A stretch of 64,000 nt of DNA from Beaufortia kweichowensis (taxonomy: Eukaryota; Chordata; Actinopteri; Cypriniformes; Gastromyzontidae), in the NCBI GenBank assembly GCA_019155185.1, contig CM032802.1, forward strand, positions 5,432,501-5,496,500, read 5' to 3'. Below the pieces are notes generated by a model. That model saw only the letters and a list, made by a program, of their open reading frames with translations. It was not told the DNA's origin and ran no database searches. This document shows, in pieces, positions 13,479 through 26,869 of the stretch (positions within the stretch are counted from its first letter, which is position 1; each line of letters opens with the position of its first letter). Position numbers and translations under genes: made by a program.

Positions 13479-13812
13479 TTAACCTGCTAACTGTCACTGC
13501 ACATATAGAGCATACACATGAAATTGCATCCGAACTACAATTTTTCAAAAATTTTAGATTAGATATTTTTATAAAACATTTTAAAATCTTTTTATTTTAG
13601 GTATTTTTATAAATAACATTAAAATTTGTAATAGTTTTTATTTTTTAGTTTATGTTCATTGTTATGAGAATGTGTCATATTTATTCTTGAGTCTTAGACC
13701 TTTCCATCTATATGTAGTTTGTCATTGAATTTAACTATGAAATATTAAATAAAGTTAATAGTGAAATAACGCTAGTGTTCCACCTGTGGAACAGTGACAG
13801 TTAATAAGTTAA
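13479..13812 (+). mobile_element. TTAA-ended MITE, near full-length copy
   Basis: The left end is TTAACCTGCTAACTGTCACT followed by GCACATATAGAGCATACACA. The right end carries the hairpin GTTCCACCTGTGGAAC (13,777-13,792), then AGTGACAGTTAATAAGTTAA. The two ends form an imperfect terminal inverted repeat of about 20 bp closed by TTAA on both sides. The 334-bp body is AT-rich and non-coding. It is the best copy for defining the family. Mobilisation would need a transposase encoded elsewhere. Confidence 0.8.
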
Positions 13813-13881
13813 GCAAGATTAGTAGCTAAATCAATTAAACAGACATCATATCACCAAAAAAACAAAATCACCATAGCTCTG
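13813..13881. other. Spacer
   Basis: Short AT-rich spacer between two repeats. Nothing is recognised in it. Confidence 0.6.
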
Positions 13882-13945
13882 TGATGCACATCTTAATGTA
13901 TGTGTATATCAGTATGTCATGCCACGATATATCATTACACCCCTA
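13882..13945 (-). mobile_element. Possible hAT-like element end
   Basis: Read on the minus strand, the right edge is TAGGGGTGTAATGATATATC, which resembles the outer ends of some fish hAT-type non-autonomous elements. No matching opposite end or target duplication was found, so this may be a fragment or a chance match. Confidence 0.25.
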
Positions 13946-14472
<527 letters not shown>

Positions 14473-14889
14473 TACTTGGACCAAATAATTAATAAAAAAC
14501 TGCCAATAAGAGTCCAGCATAGATAGAAATAGTCTCACTGCTGTTTAAAACGCATAAATATGATCTTTCTGACATGATTAAATGTAACATGAAACACAGG
14601 CACCCATTTTTAGCATTCTGATAACAGAGCTGTCACTGGCATTTATAATGCCAGAACAACAATGAGATATTTCTGCAGAGCTTACATGTTGCCCTTTAAG
14701 ATGGTATTAGAATTGGTATGTCTGAAGAGAGAGGAATAGATAACCTGTAACCTTATCTCCTAATGTTCATGGCATTCTTGTCTAAAGTGTCTGTCGCTCA
14801 TCTTTCATGACTTTACATCGACTAAATGGAGTTTCATTTTGTTGTACACAACAAAGACTTTTGGCAGTGTTAAGTGTGTCTGTCTGTAC
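14473..14889. other. Non-coding DNA
   Basis: Single-copy sequence between the CT array and a SINE. No gene or motif cluster was recognised. Confidence 0.6.
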
Positions 14890-15024
14890 AGTACGTTTAC
14901 ATTTATGCATTTTGCACAAAGTGAATCACAGTGCTGTTAGGTTATTCATTTGATCGGTGTGTGTTTTCTCTAGAATGGAATCTATAATGTAATCAAATGC
15001 TCTATCAACTGAGCTACAGCTACT
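14890..15024 (-). mobile_element. tRNA-derived SINE (V-SINE type), diverged
   Basis: On the minus strand the head reads TAGCTCAGTTGATAGAGCAT, a good tRNA A-box region, and a degraded B-box follows (GATTCCA). After a linker the tail is CAAAATGCATAAATGTAAAC, the typical 3' end of cyprinid DANA/HE1/HAmo-type SINEs. SINEs of this type carry a pol III promoter and depend on a partner LINE for copying. This copy is old and shorter than a full-length one. It is not a tRNA gene, because the cloverleaf cannot be completed. Confidence 0.7.
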
Positions 15025-17089
15025 TTATGTCTACCCTATTTAGTAACACAACAGTTAACATAGTCAGGTGGCACATTTTCACCTGTCAGCAAATAGACAG
15101 ACGCTTACAAACAGAAGTCGCATTTATTCGAGAAGGTTACCATAGTAACAGTGGTTGACTCAACCGTGTTTCATCAGTATCATTATTTGTGTTTTATCAA
15201 TGTCCAATATTGTCATTATTTTGCCATTTGGCTAATTATGCCAGATTCTGTGCCAAACATTTATGCGAGTTACCCGTAAACAGATGTGCAACACATATTT
15301 TCTGGACACTTCCTTAAAAAAACGTCAGTAAAATATGCAATCTGTGTAATTCTCACGTGTCGCATGGGATAATGGGGAGTAATAAATACTTAAATAGCTA
15401 TTTAAAGCACTTTTGTTTCGTTTGAGGATTTGTGTTCAAGGCCATTCAAATACTGATCACTAAGAATTTGTGCTTTTTTATTAGCTTAAAGCAGAGTACG
15501 CAAAAGAAGAACTTTATTTTTGACTTCTGAGAGGTGAAGGTAACACAGCCAACCGGTGCTCTTTGGGCGATAAGCGTGCAAATATATGAGTCACATCATC
15601 TCTTTGCTGTCCTCGAGCGATACATTATCCTCCTTAGTGCTTTGCATTGTTCATTTCTCTCTGCTCCTTTCCATCTCGGTATCTCATATCATGGTCGCTT
15701 TAAAAGATTTTACATTACACTTCAAGGACAGAAGAGCTATTTTCGGTCGAGATCAAACAATAAAACCTTTCAAAAAACTAACAGAGGAAGAACATGTGTT
15801 AGAAGTACTATACATTTTGTGAAATCATGCAGCGTACTAAACACTATCTGAAATTCACTGAGATGCTGAGGTAAATCGCTACATACTTCCTCTAATTGAC
15901 ATCTAAGAAGTAAGAGTTTGATTTCTGTCATCTCCTGCCCGTTCTGAATGCAATAAAGTGATTTTCTACAGATGATAGAAGCTAAAATCATCCATGTAGA
16001 ATATATCTCATCCAGACAGATTTATGGGGAACATACGTTCCATCTCTCCTTCACAGAAAAAAGATGAAAGAGACATAGAAAGATGGTTTTTCATGTGTCA
16101 AGTACACCAATTTGAAAGATGAGGCAGCCGTGCTAATGCCAGTTTGATGTAAAAATAGATGCAAGATATTTATTAATGAGATGTGCAATACAGCTGGAGT
16201 CAGCAGCTGAATCATGCAGACATTGATTATTTAAATGAACCCGGGGAGGACGACAGATTTGTGATCTTGTCAAAGTGTAATGAAAAGCCGAACTACGGTG
16301 GACAAAGTAGATGTCAGAATTACAGTGAGAAATCAGCCCTACCTGACAAATCCCCACATTCTCTCTTTATCACAAGGATGTGCATCCATGTACATCAGAG
16401 AGGGTTTTACAATTTTATGGATTCACGTTCCAACGCTAAGCCTCGCTTTGGGAACACGTGCTAAACACTTGAAAATCACTGCAGGTGTTGATCTTTACTC
16501 CACTAATCTCAGACAGTTGTTTACACCCGACATACAGTAAATCACTCAATAATAAATCACACACAATAATGGATAACCTGGATGTTTATTATGGCCACCA
16601 ATATCTAAACATCAAATGGGTCATAAATTTTCCCCTGTCAAGCTGTGGCACTATTACCAACTGAGATGACCGTTAAACTGATGGCAGTAAATACTGTCAG
16701 TGTGTACATCATGCAGACGGATTGTATTTCACTTTCATATGTATTGATCTACGCTAAGAGACGGACACATGCCGACTGGAACTAACAGTTTGTAAGGTCA
16801 TTTTCACTTGCCCAACAATAACATCAATGGAAAAAGGAAGAAATTCTAAAGCACATAATAAGATCTTCTTTTATTTATAAAAAATATGTGCTAATTGTCT
16901 GTTAGGTAACGCATAGTTTAAAGCATTTCTCATCTACTTCAGAGTTTGTTCCATATGCTTCAAAGTAGCTTAATTTGTCTTGTCCGCCCCTACACACCTA
17001 TGGTGAAATTCTACAGGGCAGTAATTGCAGTAAACCATCACTGAGCAAATGTAGATCATGGTCTTCTTACGGTTGTTTTTATCTCACTG
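15025..17089. other. Non-coding single-copy DNA
   Basis: No gene is recognised. Overlapping open frames of 60-105 codons on both strands (15.5-16.5 kb) reflect a locally lower stop density, not a protein family. Sequence from about 16,180 to 16,540 is balanced and repeat-free and could be conserved non-coding DNA. Confidence 0.55.
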
Positions 17090-17880
17090 TGATGGATTGT
17101 GACAGGGAAAGATTCCACGCTTCTTGTCTCTTTCTCCTCTCCATCTGAAACCGCTTCGTCTACACCCACCCATCAATCAAAGGCGTCCGCTCGTGTGGCA
17201 CTGATGGTATATGATTGCAATGCTCTTTTCTACATCCACCTCCGATTCCTCGCTCAACCCTGCGTCTGCTTAACCTCCCCGCCCCAGCATTATATTCATA
17301 TGATGTGGTCGCGTTTTATACTTGCATTCGTGGTTTATCTGCGAAACACATTAAAATGTAAAGAAAACTGATTCATATTCATAATGAGTAAATGCAAACA
17401 AACAAGACTGTTTGTCTGTTTGAGATATTTGGTGAAAGGAATAAGCAGGGATTGAATTGGAATTTTAGAGCTAATCTTCAGGACTAATTGAAATTTTAAG
17501 ATGGTGTGTTTGATTTGGACTGGAGCTAAATTCAGCAGGTCAGTGGCCCTTGCGGAGATGGATTGGTCAGCTCTGGATTATACCCTTTTAAGATAAGATT
17601 GCTAACATAAAGCTTTTTATTAGATCCCTCCTGAAAAGCGCACTTTTATCATTATAGATAAGAAGTATTATCCTCCCCATGTGTAATTGATCTTATTATT
17701 GTTAATCACTGCTTCACTAAGAGATTTAACAGCGTTTTCTCACCCGGATAGCCACTAACCACATTACTGATATGTATTTTTTAATTTGTACATTGTTTAA
17801 TTAAAATCTTGTTAATGTTTTCTGGCAAGTTGTGATTAAAGTGTTAATGAGTGCCTGATGTGGACATGAATACAGACCTC
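17090..17880. promoter_or_regulatory. Candidate regulatory block with GC-box and GATA sites
   Basis: The first part (17,100-17,300) is CpG-richer and holds a GC-box-like CCCCGCCCC at 17,277-17,285. The second part (17,390-17,880) is complex and AT-balanced, with many TAAT/ATTA homeodomain cores and two AGATAAG GATA sites at 17,591-17,597 and 17,656-17,662. No start codon or splice signal makes a coding exon likely. The regulatory role is inference; alignment and open-chromatin data would test it. Confidence 0.22.
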
Positions 17881-20800
17881 GTGCACCCTGACTCTGAGCT
17901 CTTCAGAGAGTTGTCTTGCATGTATAATGAGTGCTGACCTGAAACATCGACAGCTGTTTATGTTGTGTGTGTTTGTAATGACACAGAGGAAAATAGACAT
18001 CAAGATTTCACTGTCTAGTTACATACAATATTAAATATCAACTTATTTATGCTAATTCATAAATTTATTTTGATATTTTGGAAATGCTGAAATATATAAT
18101 TCTTAAAAAATATGTATTGCAACCTTTACATACTATTAAAAACACAAAAACTGAATCACCATGTGTAATAGCAATGAGTAATGATTTTGAAGGCACATAA
18201 ATGGTTGATTGGCTGATGAGACAAAAGAACAGTCACATTTCTGAGCGGTGACGTCAAAGAACAGAGAATTTCCAATCTCATGCATTTAAGAGCCTTTCAA
18301 AACATCTTCTGGTTAATGAAATAGATAGTTGGCTTGAATTAATAGAGAAATATTAATTTTCCACACAATGTGTATTACTGGAATATTCCAGCAGGGACTA
18401 ACTGTCCAAGCTTGCGTGTCAAACCAACTCTTGAGTAGAAGTGTTCTCGTGTAGCCAGACCTTCAGACTGATGGCAGAAAGTCTGGGATCCATGGCAGCT
18501 TTCATTGGCAAAAGAGGTCATCAGACTGACATGTAAAACAAACAGACACATTTCAGATTTGTTTCCAGGCTGACTGTCAAGGGAGTGTGAAACATGGCAT
18601 CATCGAAACTGCTGAAGTGTTTTGTGTGCATCACGCAGTAGATGTTTAGCAAACATTAGGTGGTCTGAGACTAGAAACAACATGCTAGAATCCATTTTTG
18701 TTGTTAGTAAACCCCACTGTTAAAAGTTTAAAACCTCTATAACTCAAAAGTTTCTAGAAACTTGTTTGTACATTTAAGAAACAGACACAAATAATAATTG
18801 ACTGTTCTAAAAAATTCAAAAATGTAGATGGAAAAAGTCACTAGAAAATTTGACCCTCATGGCTGTTTGTTAAGTTCACAAAGTATCTAAAAATCTGATA
18901 TTTTATCTTTTTTGTGAAGGTTAGTTAAAATTGTCAAATACTAAATATACAGACTTTCAATGATGTTCATTAAAAACAAGCAAAACTTTTTACCTTGACA
19001 AATAAAACTTTTTCAGAAAATAATAAACACACACTGTCAAGCAAAAGAAAAGTATTTTACTTTTATTTTCCTTTATTGCATAACTCTCTTGAGTGTGTTT
19101 TTCAGAGCACTGTTCTTCTTTCTCTGTTGTTAATTATTACATATTTTGATTGCGCACCGCTGTAACATTTTTGGATGTGCACACATCACTTCACTGAAGT
19201 GTGTCAAGCTCTCAACTCTTATCCCACAGCTTTAACAAGATTAGTTACCTCCTAAAGTGATGCCATATTGCTTTGTCAGGAATCAGGAATGAGAGGCATG
19301 CGTTAAATGCCCAGAATCTGGCACACATCATCTTGTCTACTACACCTACTGGACAATGGTGTAGAATGAGCTCTTCAGTAAACTTTTAGTTTTCATGTGC
19401 ATCATGCCTTTAAGATGATTATTTGATATGTGTAATAGTGAGACAATAGCACAACCTTCTGACATACTGATGCAAATTACTATAAGCATGGCTTCTTTTT
19501 TGTGTTTACTTAGTGAGACTTTGTAAATTATATACTGTACATCTATAGAGTATATCCATCTATATTAAATACATCTATATTAATATGATGCCACTGTTCT
19601 AGTGCTGTGAATGGGGAAACATAAAATGTTCAATATGGTCGCGCTTAAATGTTTAATGTTTTTAGTGTAATTTAAGCTTAAGAAACATGATTTGTGCTAC
19701 AGTTAATGTCGAAGATTTAATTGTTGCTGGGAATTGCTAGCCAATTATTAAGAGATATCGGTCTACCCCTATTCAAGTAGATAGGAGAAAGTGCAAATAC
19801 TTCCCTAAAGGCACTTTGATTATATTCAGATGCTTCACATATTCTTAGATCTTTATTCACGTTCCACAGAGAACATTTTTTTAAAACATTGCCTACAGAA
19901 AGAGTCGTACCCACCCCAACCTTACATTTCCCACTTCAAATAATGCTTGAATAAAGTACTTTAAAACAGTACATAACAGTTTTATTTTCTTGTATATATG
20001 TCGCTTTACATTTCTTTCCTCACCCTTATGTGCCGAAGAACCATATGCATTTTCCCTCGGGCTAAAACCATTTCTCAGTCGCTTGACCTTGGACGTGTGG
20101 TATCCCCAGGCATTTAATATAATTTCAGTGTTGAAATCTGTCATGTTAGCACTTCATTTAATCTCTTTGTCATCTTGTCGTAGTGGTAAAGCTGTCTTGC
20201 CTTTGTGTTCTCCCAGAAAGATGCAGTAAAGAATTCATAATGGTAGTTGGGCTGGGCAGAGGCATGGGGATATGCCAGAAAACAGGAAAGCAGGAGAGCT
20301 GGAAAGGGGAAACAGGAAAAGGGTGGATGATTCCAAGGTCCCACTGGCTTGCAGCAAGGAGATATCAAAGGAGCGGTATGGATCTGAATGCTAATGTTGC
20401 GGTCTGTCAATCATCGCCGCAATCTTCTGCTATTGCATTAACCGCTATTTCACACACACACTCATTCCCTGACAAGCACTCTGCTTACCAACCATAGGGC
20501 CACGCTCCACAAAAAAAAAGTTTAAAAAAATGTTCAAAACTGTCACTCATCAGACAGAAGAGCTGAAGAGAGGTAGAATGTTTTGCTCACGTCAAGCCCA
20601 CAAAGCTTCTTCTAACAATGGGCATGATTAATATTTATACCTGTCCAGGTTCCTTCACATTCACAATAGTGAATAAAGCTGCTAAGGTATATGTCTGAGA
20701 GTCTGGGTTGAAGGGTCTGAAAGTTTTTGGTGCTCTTCTATGTGAAAAACTTCAGAAACGATAACTGCAGTCCTCTTATAAAGTGGAATAGTGATGTTTG

Positions 20801-22619
20801 TTGGCATGCTGACTGGCATATGTTAATGTCCTGTTTATCTGTTACTACGCTGATGTTTAGTAAAAAGGAACTGTGTCCAGATAGCATCTTTTTCAGGCAG
20901 TGTGATTTTACTCTGTATTGCCATCTTGTTTTGCAGTGTGTGCGTTGCTGTAGTTGTGTTAATGCTATATGTAATTTGTAAATGGGCAATTCCAGCATTA
21001 TGGATATGACTTTTTCAGTCATAACATAAATTCTCACAGAATGTATTAATATATTAAATTATCTGTTAACATTTTACTAAGTTCAGACATAAAAAAAATC
21101 AGTTTTCAGTGTGGAAAATGGAAATTCACATGCGTTAGGGACGTTACAAAAAAGAATGCAAAGGCTCTTCAAAGAATATAAAATTGTTATTTTATTTTAA
21201 TTCTGTTCACGATTATGAGTAATTTGGACTGTTGTGGATGTGGCTATTCAGATAACAGCACTTTATCTGAATATGAAAAAACATGCTTTAAAATAAATGC
21301 TTTAAATACGTAGGAGACCTCAAACGGGTATTTAAACCAAGAAAATATTGACATCTGCAGCATCGGTATGATGAAAACCTTTGATAAAACTTTTTTTTTA
21401 TGGTACGGTTGTTATATTTTACATGACGTGGGTTTGCTCGTAAGGGCCATCTATTAAATACAGAAGGTAGCCAATTAGATTGTCCTTGCTATATAGCACT
21501 ACAAAGGTCATTTTACCTTGCTACATATCTTCAAAATGCTCTCTGTTTATCTGTTAAAATGTGTGTGTCTGTGCATGTGTGTTTTGGGGTCACCTTTGCA
21601 TCAGAATATCACAGTGTGAGTGTGTAAATCTATTCCAACCCACATTCCAGCAACAGAAATGGCTCTGTCAGTGATCACTCCCACGCTCCCCCTGTGTGCC
21701 GGGTTAAGAATAGCCTCTGTGCTGTGGCCAGATGGACAGTGTCGTCCACACCTAATGTGACACACTGTCAACACCAAATTAGCCTCAGAAAGAGGAGGGA
21801 GTGTTGGGCACAAACCCAAGAGAGGAGATGAGCAATTATATCTGGAGGGGCCTGACATAATGATATTATAATGTATTTATGAAGAATTTAATTGTAGTTA
21901 AACAATGTTTACGTGTACTGTAATTAGGGAGTTTCTTTATATTGTAAATACTAATAGACATAGTAGAGAATACAGAATAGATATAAAAAGACACTTTTTT
22001 TATACATGTACAGGTCTTATAATGGTAAAGATAAAAAAGCACATATATACATCATAAAAAAAGATTTATATTTTAAGCATATTATTAGTAGTATAATATT
22101 AAGTGAAATTAAAACAAAAGCCCATACCAAAATACCCATTACAGTACCAAATCCCATGAGCAAATGTGGCGACACGTTGATGACTACAGATCTCATTGCT
22201 TCTCATGTGTCACTAGTTCTCATACATGATATTTTGTCATGAGACATTCAAGAACCAATAAGATTCTAAGTTATTAACATGTTTCCGTATTTGAAATGCA
22301 CTGAAAGGCTGTCAAAACTATATTAAGAACTGGTGTTACTAAAGAAGAAAGATGGTTCAGAAAAAAGTCATCATTATTTTTACACTTTCACTTGAAAGTG
22401 ATGCTAGCTGCAAAAATTACATACTTTAAATTCTCATAAATCTTGTTGTCTTGATTCTCTCCCCCTATAATAGTAGATAATTGTGGTTTTGCCTCTCAAA
22501 TTATTTTTGAAAATCAATATAATTACAAGTTTGGCCAATTCAAACTATTTCACCCTCTAAACCATGTTATTAGCCCATACTAATGTTCCTTTAAAAACAA
22601 CGTATAGACCAAAGACATT
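17881..22619. other. Non-coding single-copy DNA
   Basis: A long stretch without a recognised gene or transposon. Overlapping open frames on both strands at 19.9-20.5 kb coincide with a purine-rich, GC-richer patch (about 20,245-20,345) and resemble no protein family. The remainder is AT-rich, with A runs near 20,511 and T runs near 21,390. Confidence 0.55.
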
Positions 22620-23340
22620 AAAAAAATAACTGTCTCTCCGGGCTCCAGCTAATTGGCCATCATTAGCCTTAGCCAAGTCAAGCTATTACAGTACGACTGC
22701 TATCTGGGATCATTAAAAGGAGCAAAAAATAAACCAGTGGTATCAAAACAGTAACAATTCAACTTGCCATTTCATTTGGCTTCTGTCAAAAACAACTCTA
22801 TCAAGTAAGAACCGGAGGGGGCTGAAGATTTTTACTCTTATTTGGTTTCTCTTTCTCCGCAGCTTGAAGGGAATCTATTTGGCAGCTCTGTGTGCTAAAG
22901 CCTGGCATCCCCGGGCAGCACAGGCCATAAAATCATAATGAGATTAGGTGAGATGAAAAGTGTTGCGATGGTGAAGACCATAGAGGCGGCCAGGGATTCA
23001 ATCAGAAGAGTCGGGACACACCTGGTCATCCGGGCTCATTTTCCATGCTTACCGCCAATGTGAGAGCATACGCTCCAATTCCCCCCGCGGATCTCCGGCC
23101 AATCAGAACGTGCCTGGCGACCCCCGGTGCTAGCTGGATTCTGTTGACTTCCTTTGCCAGAAGCAGTCAGGAGAATCCGGTCATGAAAATGTGTTACATC
23201 CTTATTATTACTTATCTGAAAATGATATTATTACACCTGTTATGTGAAAGATTGTCCCTTCATTTGGACTCTCACCTGTGTTCTGCCCTGCTAATTAGCA
23301 CTCTGGCATGACAGAGACATCTGTGGCCGGCAGATACGGT
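22620..23340. promoter_or_regulatory. CpG-richer segment with CCAAT box; enhancer- or promoter-like
   Basis: This is one of the most GC/CpG-rich blocks in the window. Around 23,043-23,160 there is a dense CpG patch (CCGCGG, CCGG, GGCGAC) and GGCCAATCAG, a strong NF-Y type CCAAT box (CCAAT at 23,099-23,103), with further CCAAT-like sites upstream. No TATA box or open frame with protein similarity follows. It could be an unannotated transcription start, an enhancer or conserved non-coding DNA. All three are inference. Confidence 0.25.
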
Positions 23341-25769
23341 GGATGATTTAAACTATTAGAGGATTTGCTGGACCGTGTCGCTTTCTTAAAGACAAATGAG
23401 TAACCTGGTAGTGGCATCATTAGCTGAAGCAGTAAAGCAGGTAGTTATGCTTTCGCTTTCTGCGAGTGCAGAGTTCAGCTGCTTAGATTTGCTGCTTTAT
23501 AGGCGAGAGCAAAGAAGCTGTCTGAAGACATCTGCAGGTATGTGTGTATGTCTGTGTTAGCACCTGCTCTTATTCCCCTGAGGTTAAAGCAGGCGTCATC
23601 AGCAAAATGAAGTCACTGACTTCTGCAGTTAATGTAGGTTTTTGACTGTTTTTTGTCTCGAGTACTGTAGGTAAGCAAATGAAGCAGCATGTGAAAGATA
23701 AATGCACTTCTTTGGCAGGTTGGGGACTCCTATAATCTGTGATTTTTGTGCCAGGAAAGATTATATGATCTCTTAAAATCTGCATAATTTCATATTCTGA
23801 AACCTTTTTGTGATATAGCTGTTTGGAATGCACTTGGCAAAGGGAGTAATAAAAAACAATGTTACTTTTTCTAGGATGCATTTACATGTGGCGTTCCCAA
23901 AGTGCCCTTCAAGTGTGCAAAAGCGTCGCTTTGGAATTCGCCTGTACTGTATATGGCAGTGGTGATCAGTGAGCAAATCTGTAGTGAAACACGTGTATTA
24001 GACCCATAATATGATTTTGCTATATGTTTAGATCTGCCAGTAAATAATTTACAGACAGATAAATATGTATTTTCAACATTATGTAAGCACCTGTAAAGAA
24101 AAAAGGTTTATATAGCAATGTTAAATTGAATTACAAGTTCCAAAGTCATTTCTGAAATGGTTTTGGTACGCAAAGCATTTGTAGTTTATATGGACTGCCC
24201 TCCCCTTCATGTCCAGTATTGTGTTTTTTTGCACTTGACGGTTCAACACCTACCCATTTACAGTATAGCCTACAGCTTTAATATATCAAGTGAAAAATTG
24301 TTACAGCATATCAAGTATTGTGTATCACAAAGTGGGGAACATTTGAAGGTGTTTCGGTTCATTTTCAAGGCAGGTCATACAGCACAACATACTGTACTGT
24401 TCTACAAAGCGATGCCACTTTAAAGTGATACAAAACTGATACAGTATATAGTAACAGAAAGGTCTTTCCTTCTGTGTGCAAAGGTTCAAGAGGGAGAAAG
24501 AGAACAAAACAGTTCAGCCAACCCCTAGGGCATTACAGCTTCAGGAACTGTGTGATAGACTAATACACCCTGAGTACCGGAACCCTGAGGTGAGTGGCAA
24601 CTGTGCTAAAGAAGTACTCATATACATCATCCCTACTCTGTGTGACTCAACAAACCCTAAATCACGGTTTAGTAGACCATATGGGAACAGCATCAACTGC
24701 ACTCTGTCACACATTACCCTTTTCTCATTCCCAGATGGTGTGAGGAAAAAACATTTATAAGCCCATTTGGTGCCCTTGCGATCAGAGTTTGCCGAAAGGC
24801 ACCTGGTCTGCACTCTTGCACTGCGTAACCCGTGATTTATAACCGTTGCGTGGTTCTTCAAGAAAGCGCTGGTTTTATACCTTCCCATAGGGCGACCGTA
24901 TTGATGTTGCATCAGCATCAAAGAGTTGATTTAAAAAATGCAGTTTCGTTTAAAGAGATAAAACACTGCTATTCCCACAGTAGTAAAAGCATTAGTTTTA
25001 GCTTTATTTCTTACAGAGTTGCGGACCTTAGGACTCCCTCAGAGTTAGAAGTCTTGTATAGTACCACATATTGTTGTTTTGATGTCTCTAACAGTACTCT
25101 TGTCAACCCCCGGTCCCAAATCAATAAAGCTGAAATTGACATTTTGCCTTAAAACAAATGAGGCAACATGTTATTTTCAATGTTTTCAGTGAGATAGCTT
25201 TGGGAAAAGGAGGCTGCTGGCTCTTTATCTCAGTCAAAGGAGGTGTTGGAGAGACACCTGTCAGGAAAAGTTGAACCCACAAATCAAAGAGTCAACCTTC
25301 ACTGTCATTGCAACCAAACTGTCAATGTGTCATTGCCTATCTTTATAAATGAACCTTGCAGTGTCATTTTTCAGAGAGGCAGACAGGATAGTTGCATGAG
25401 AGGATGCACGCTGTCTGAACGCTGGAGACCTCAGGTCTGTGCCATCACGAAACACAAAGCATGGATGTTTCTGTTAGAAAACATGATGGTGTAGTCTTGT
25501 TACCCTTTGCTAGGTAGCATTTGATAGTCAGTAACTATTTTCTTAAAATATTTTTTGTAGAATCTTCATTTAGTTATTAAAAGATTTGTAAGTCCTACTG
25601 AATAAAAGAGTATTGAATTAAAAATAATAAATGTAAAAGAAAACCCAGTTGATTTTAAGCTTGTATTTCTTCTCTCTTTTTAAGCACATTTGATTTGCTT
25701 AACTACAAAATATGTCAGAATTGAAATACAGGGAGGGGAAGAAAGATAAAATGCAGCACAAGCCTCGCT
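23341..25769. other. Non-coding DNA with one weak exon-like segment
   Basis: No recognised gene or transposon. The exon-like segment at 24,484-24,589 is listed separately. The minus-strand 126-codon frame at 24,541-24,921 is the longest non-repetitive open frame in the window, but it shows no recognisable domain. A polyadenylation hexamer AATAAA at 25,123-25,128 is a common chance match. Confidence 0.5.
24484..24589 (+). other. Weak exon-like segment (acceptor, 106 bp open, strong donor)
   Basis: A pyrimidine-rich run ending in GTGTGCAAAG precedes the segment, and GAG|GTGAGT, a near-consensus splice donor, follows it. One frame is open throughout and gives a charged, leucine-containing peptide with the middle LQLQELCDRLIHPEYRNPE. 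I do not recognise the protein. A 106-bp open frame is common by chance, and no matching neighbouring exon was found, so this is a candidate only. Confidence 0.08.
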
Positions 25770-26060
25770 CCATTTCCGGAAAGACAGACATTTATTAAAA
25801 CATCCCTGAGTCACAATTCAAATCCGATAAAAGTCCATTTTGTCTTGTTCACATGAGATTTGCAGGCATACATTCAGTCATAAAGCAGGCAGCTCTGACC
25901 CGTATATCAGAAAAACGACAAGGCATTCAATTATTCTCCCTGATGAGTTTCAATGCCAGGGGAATTAATGCCTCTCGGCTTCTTCTCAAACTTCATTCCT
26001 GCACATAAATAGAGGTCTGAATGCACCTGCCGTTGGATATTTACAGGGGAACAGGGATGC
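25770..26060. promoter_or_regulatory. Candidate conserved non-coding segment
   Basis: A repeat-free block with several homeodomain-type cores (CAATTATT, GAATTAAT) lies in otherwise plain AT-rich DNA. There is no coding signal. The call rests on composition only. Confidence 0.15.
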
Positions 26061-26599
26061 TGAAAAAACGAAGCATTGCCTTTATTGTAGATTTCCCTGT
26101 TCAAATGATTGTCAAAGGTGTGAATGCATAATAGTGTGTGTGCATCATGATGAGAGAGTTGTAACTGGTGTAAAAATGAAAACAGATGTCTGTTTTCTTA
26201 TGATTTCTTTGGGAGCTCATTTGTAAAGATAGACCTTTGCATTTATATGAATTAGAAATTATTTTTATTAATTAATAATAATTAATAAATATGATTGCTT
26301 ATGCATACAAATGCAATTTTCATGTACAAAGTGTCAAACCTGTTTGGTTCAAATAGACACTGATTACTTGATCTTGCTATATTCAGTTACCCATGATACA
26401 CCTCACAGAGGTCAACTGTGGGTCTTTTGGACAGACTTTACTCTATTTGAACCACTTACTGGGCGACACAGCTCCCAGCGAGCTCCTCGGACGATTTATC
26501 ACCGAGCAGAGGAACAGTGAGCTGACAGCACAGAACTGACTGTCACATTCAAACTCCTACAAAGTATTTTACTTATGTACAGTATCTCTACTGTGATGC
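26061..26599. other. Non-coding AT-rich DNA
   Basis: An ATTAATTAATAAT-like tract near 26,265-26,290 and single-copy sequence. Nothing else is recognised. Confidence 0.6.
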
Positions 26600-26627
26600 C
26601 ACTGGCACTGGCACTGGCACTGGCACT
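26600..26627. repeat. (CACTGG)n hexanucleotide tandem repeat
   Basis: CACTGG occurs four times in perfect tandem, followed by a partial CACT. The short leucine-alanine and serine-alanine peptides from frames crossing it are produced by the repeat. Confidence 0.9.
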
Positions 26628-26869
26628 TACATTTTTATCCACTTCACAACTCTTGGACATCAGGGTAACATATTCATCCAAATGTATCCCTCCTGCTGTA
26701 CTGTATACTGAACTAAGGGAGACATTTTATTCCAGACCTATATGTTTAAATATTCTGAACATTAAATGTAGATTGATCTTTGTAAACGCTTTGAAGATGA
26801 TCTGCCACTTCTCAGAAAAGTGCAGCAGTTTGATCTAGGATATTCATCACGCAGACAGCCTGAAATGCC
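26628..26869. other. Non-coding DNA
   Basis: Short single-copy spacer. Nothing is recognised in it. Confidence 0.6.

Noticed and set aside
14999..15024. tRNA gene on the minus strand
   Set aside because: Only the A-box half is tRNA-like; the rest matches a SINE body and tail, and no cloverleaf can be completed.
24541..24921. 126-codon minus-strand open frame
   Set aside because: It is the longest non-repeat frame, but one of this length is expected in 64 kb of six-frame sequence. No domain, signal or family resemblance was recognised.
25123..25128. Polyadenylation signal AATAAA suggesting a transcript end
   Set aside because: The hexamer is very common in AT-rich DNA, and no upstream gene is supported.
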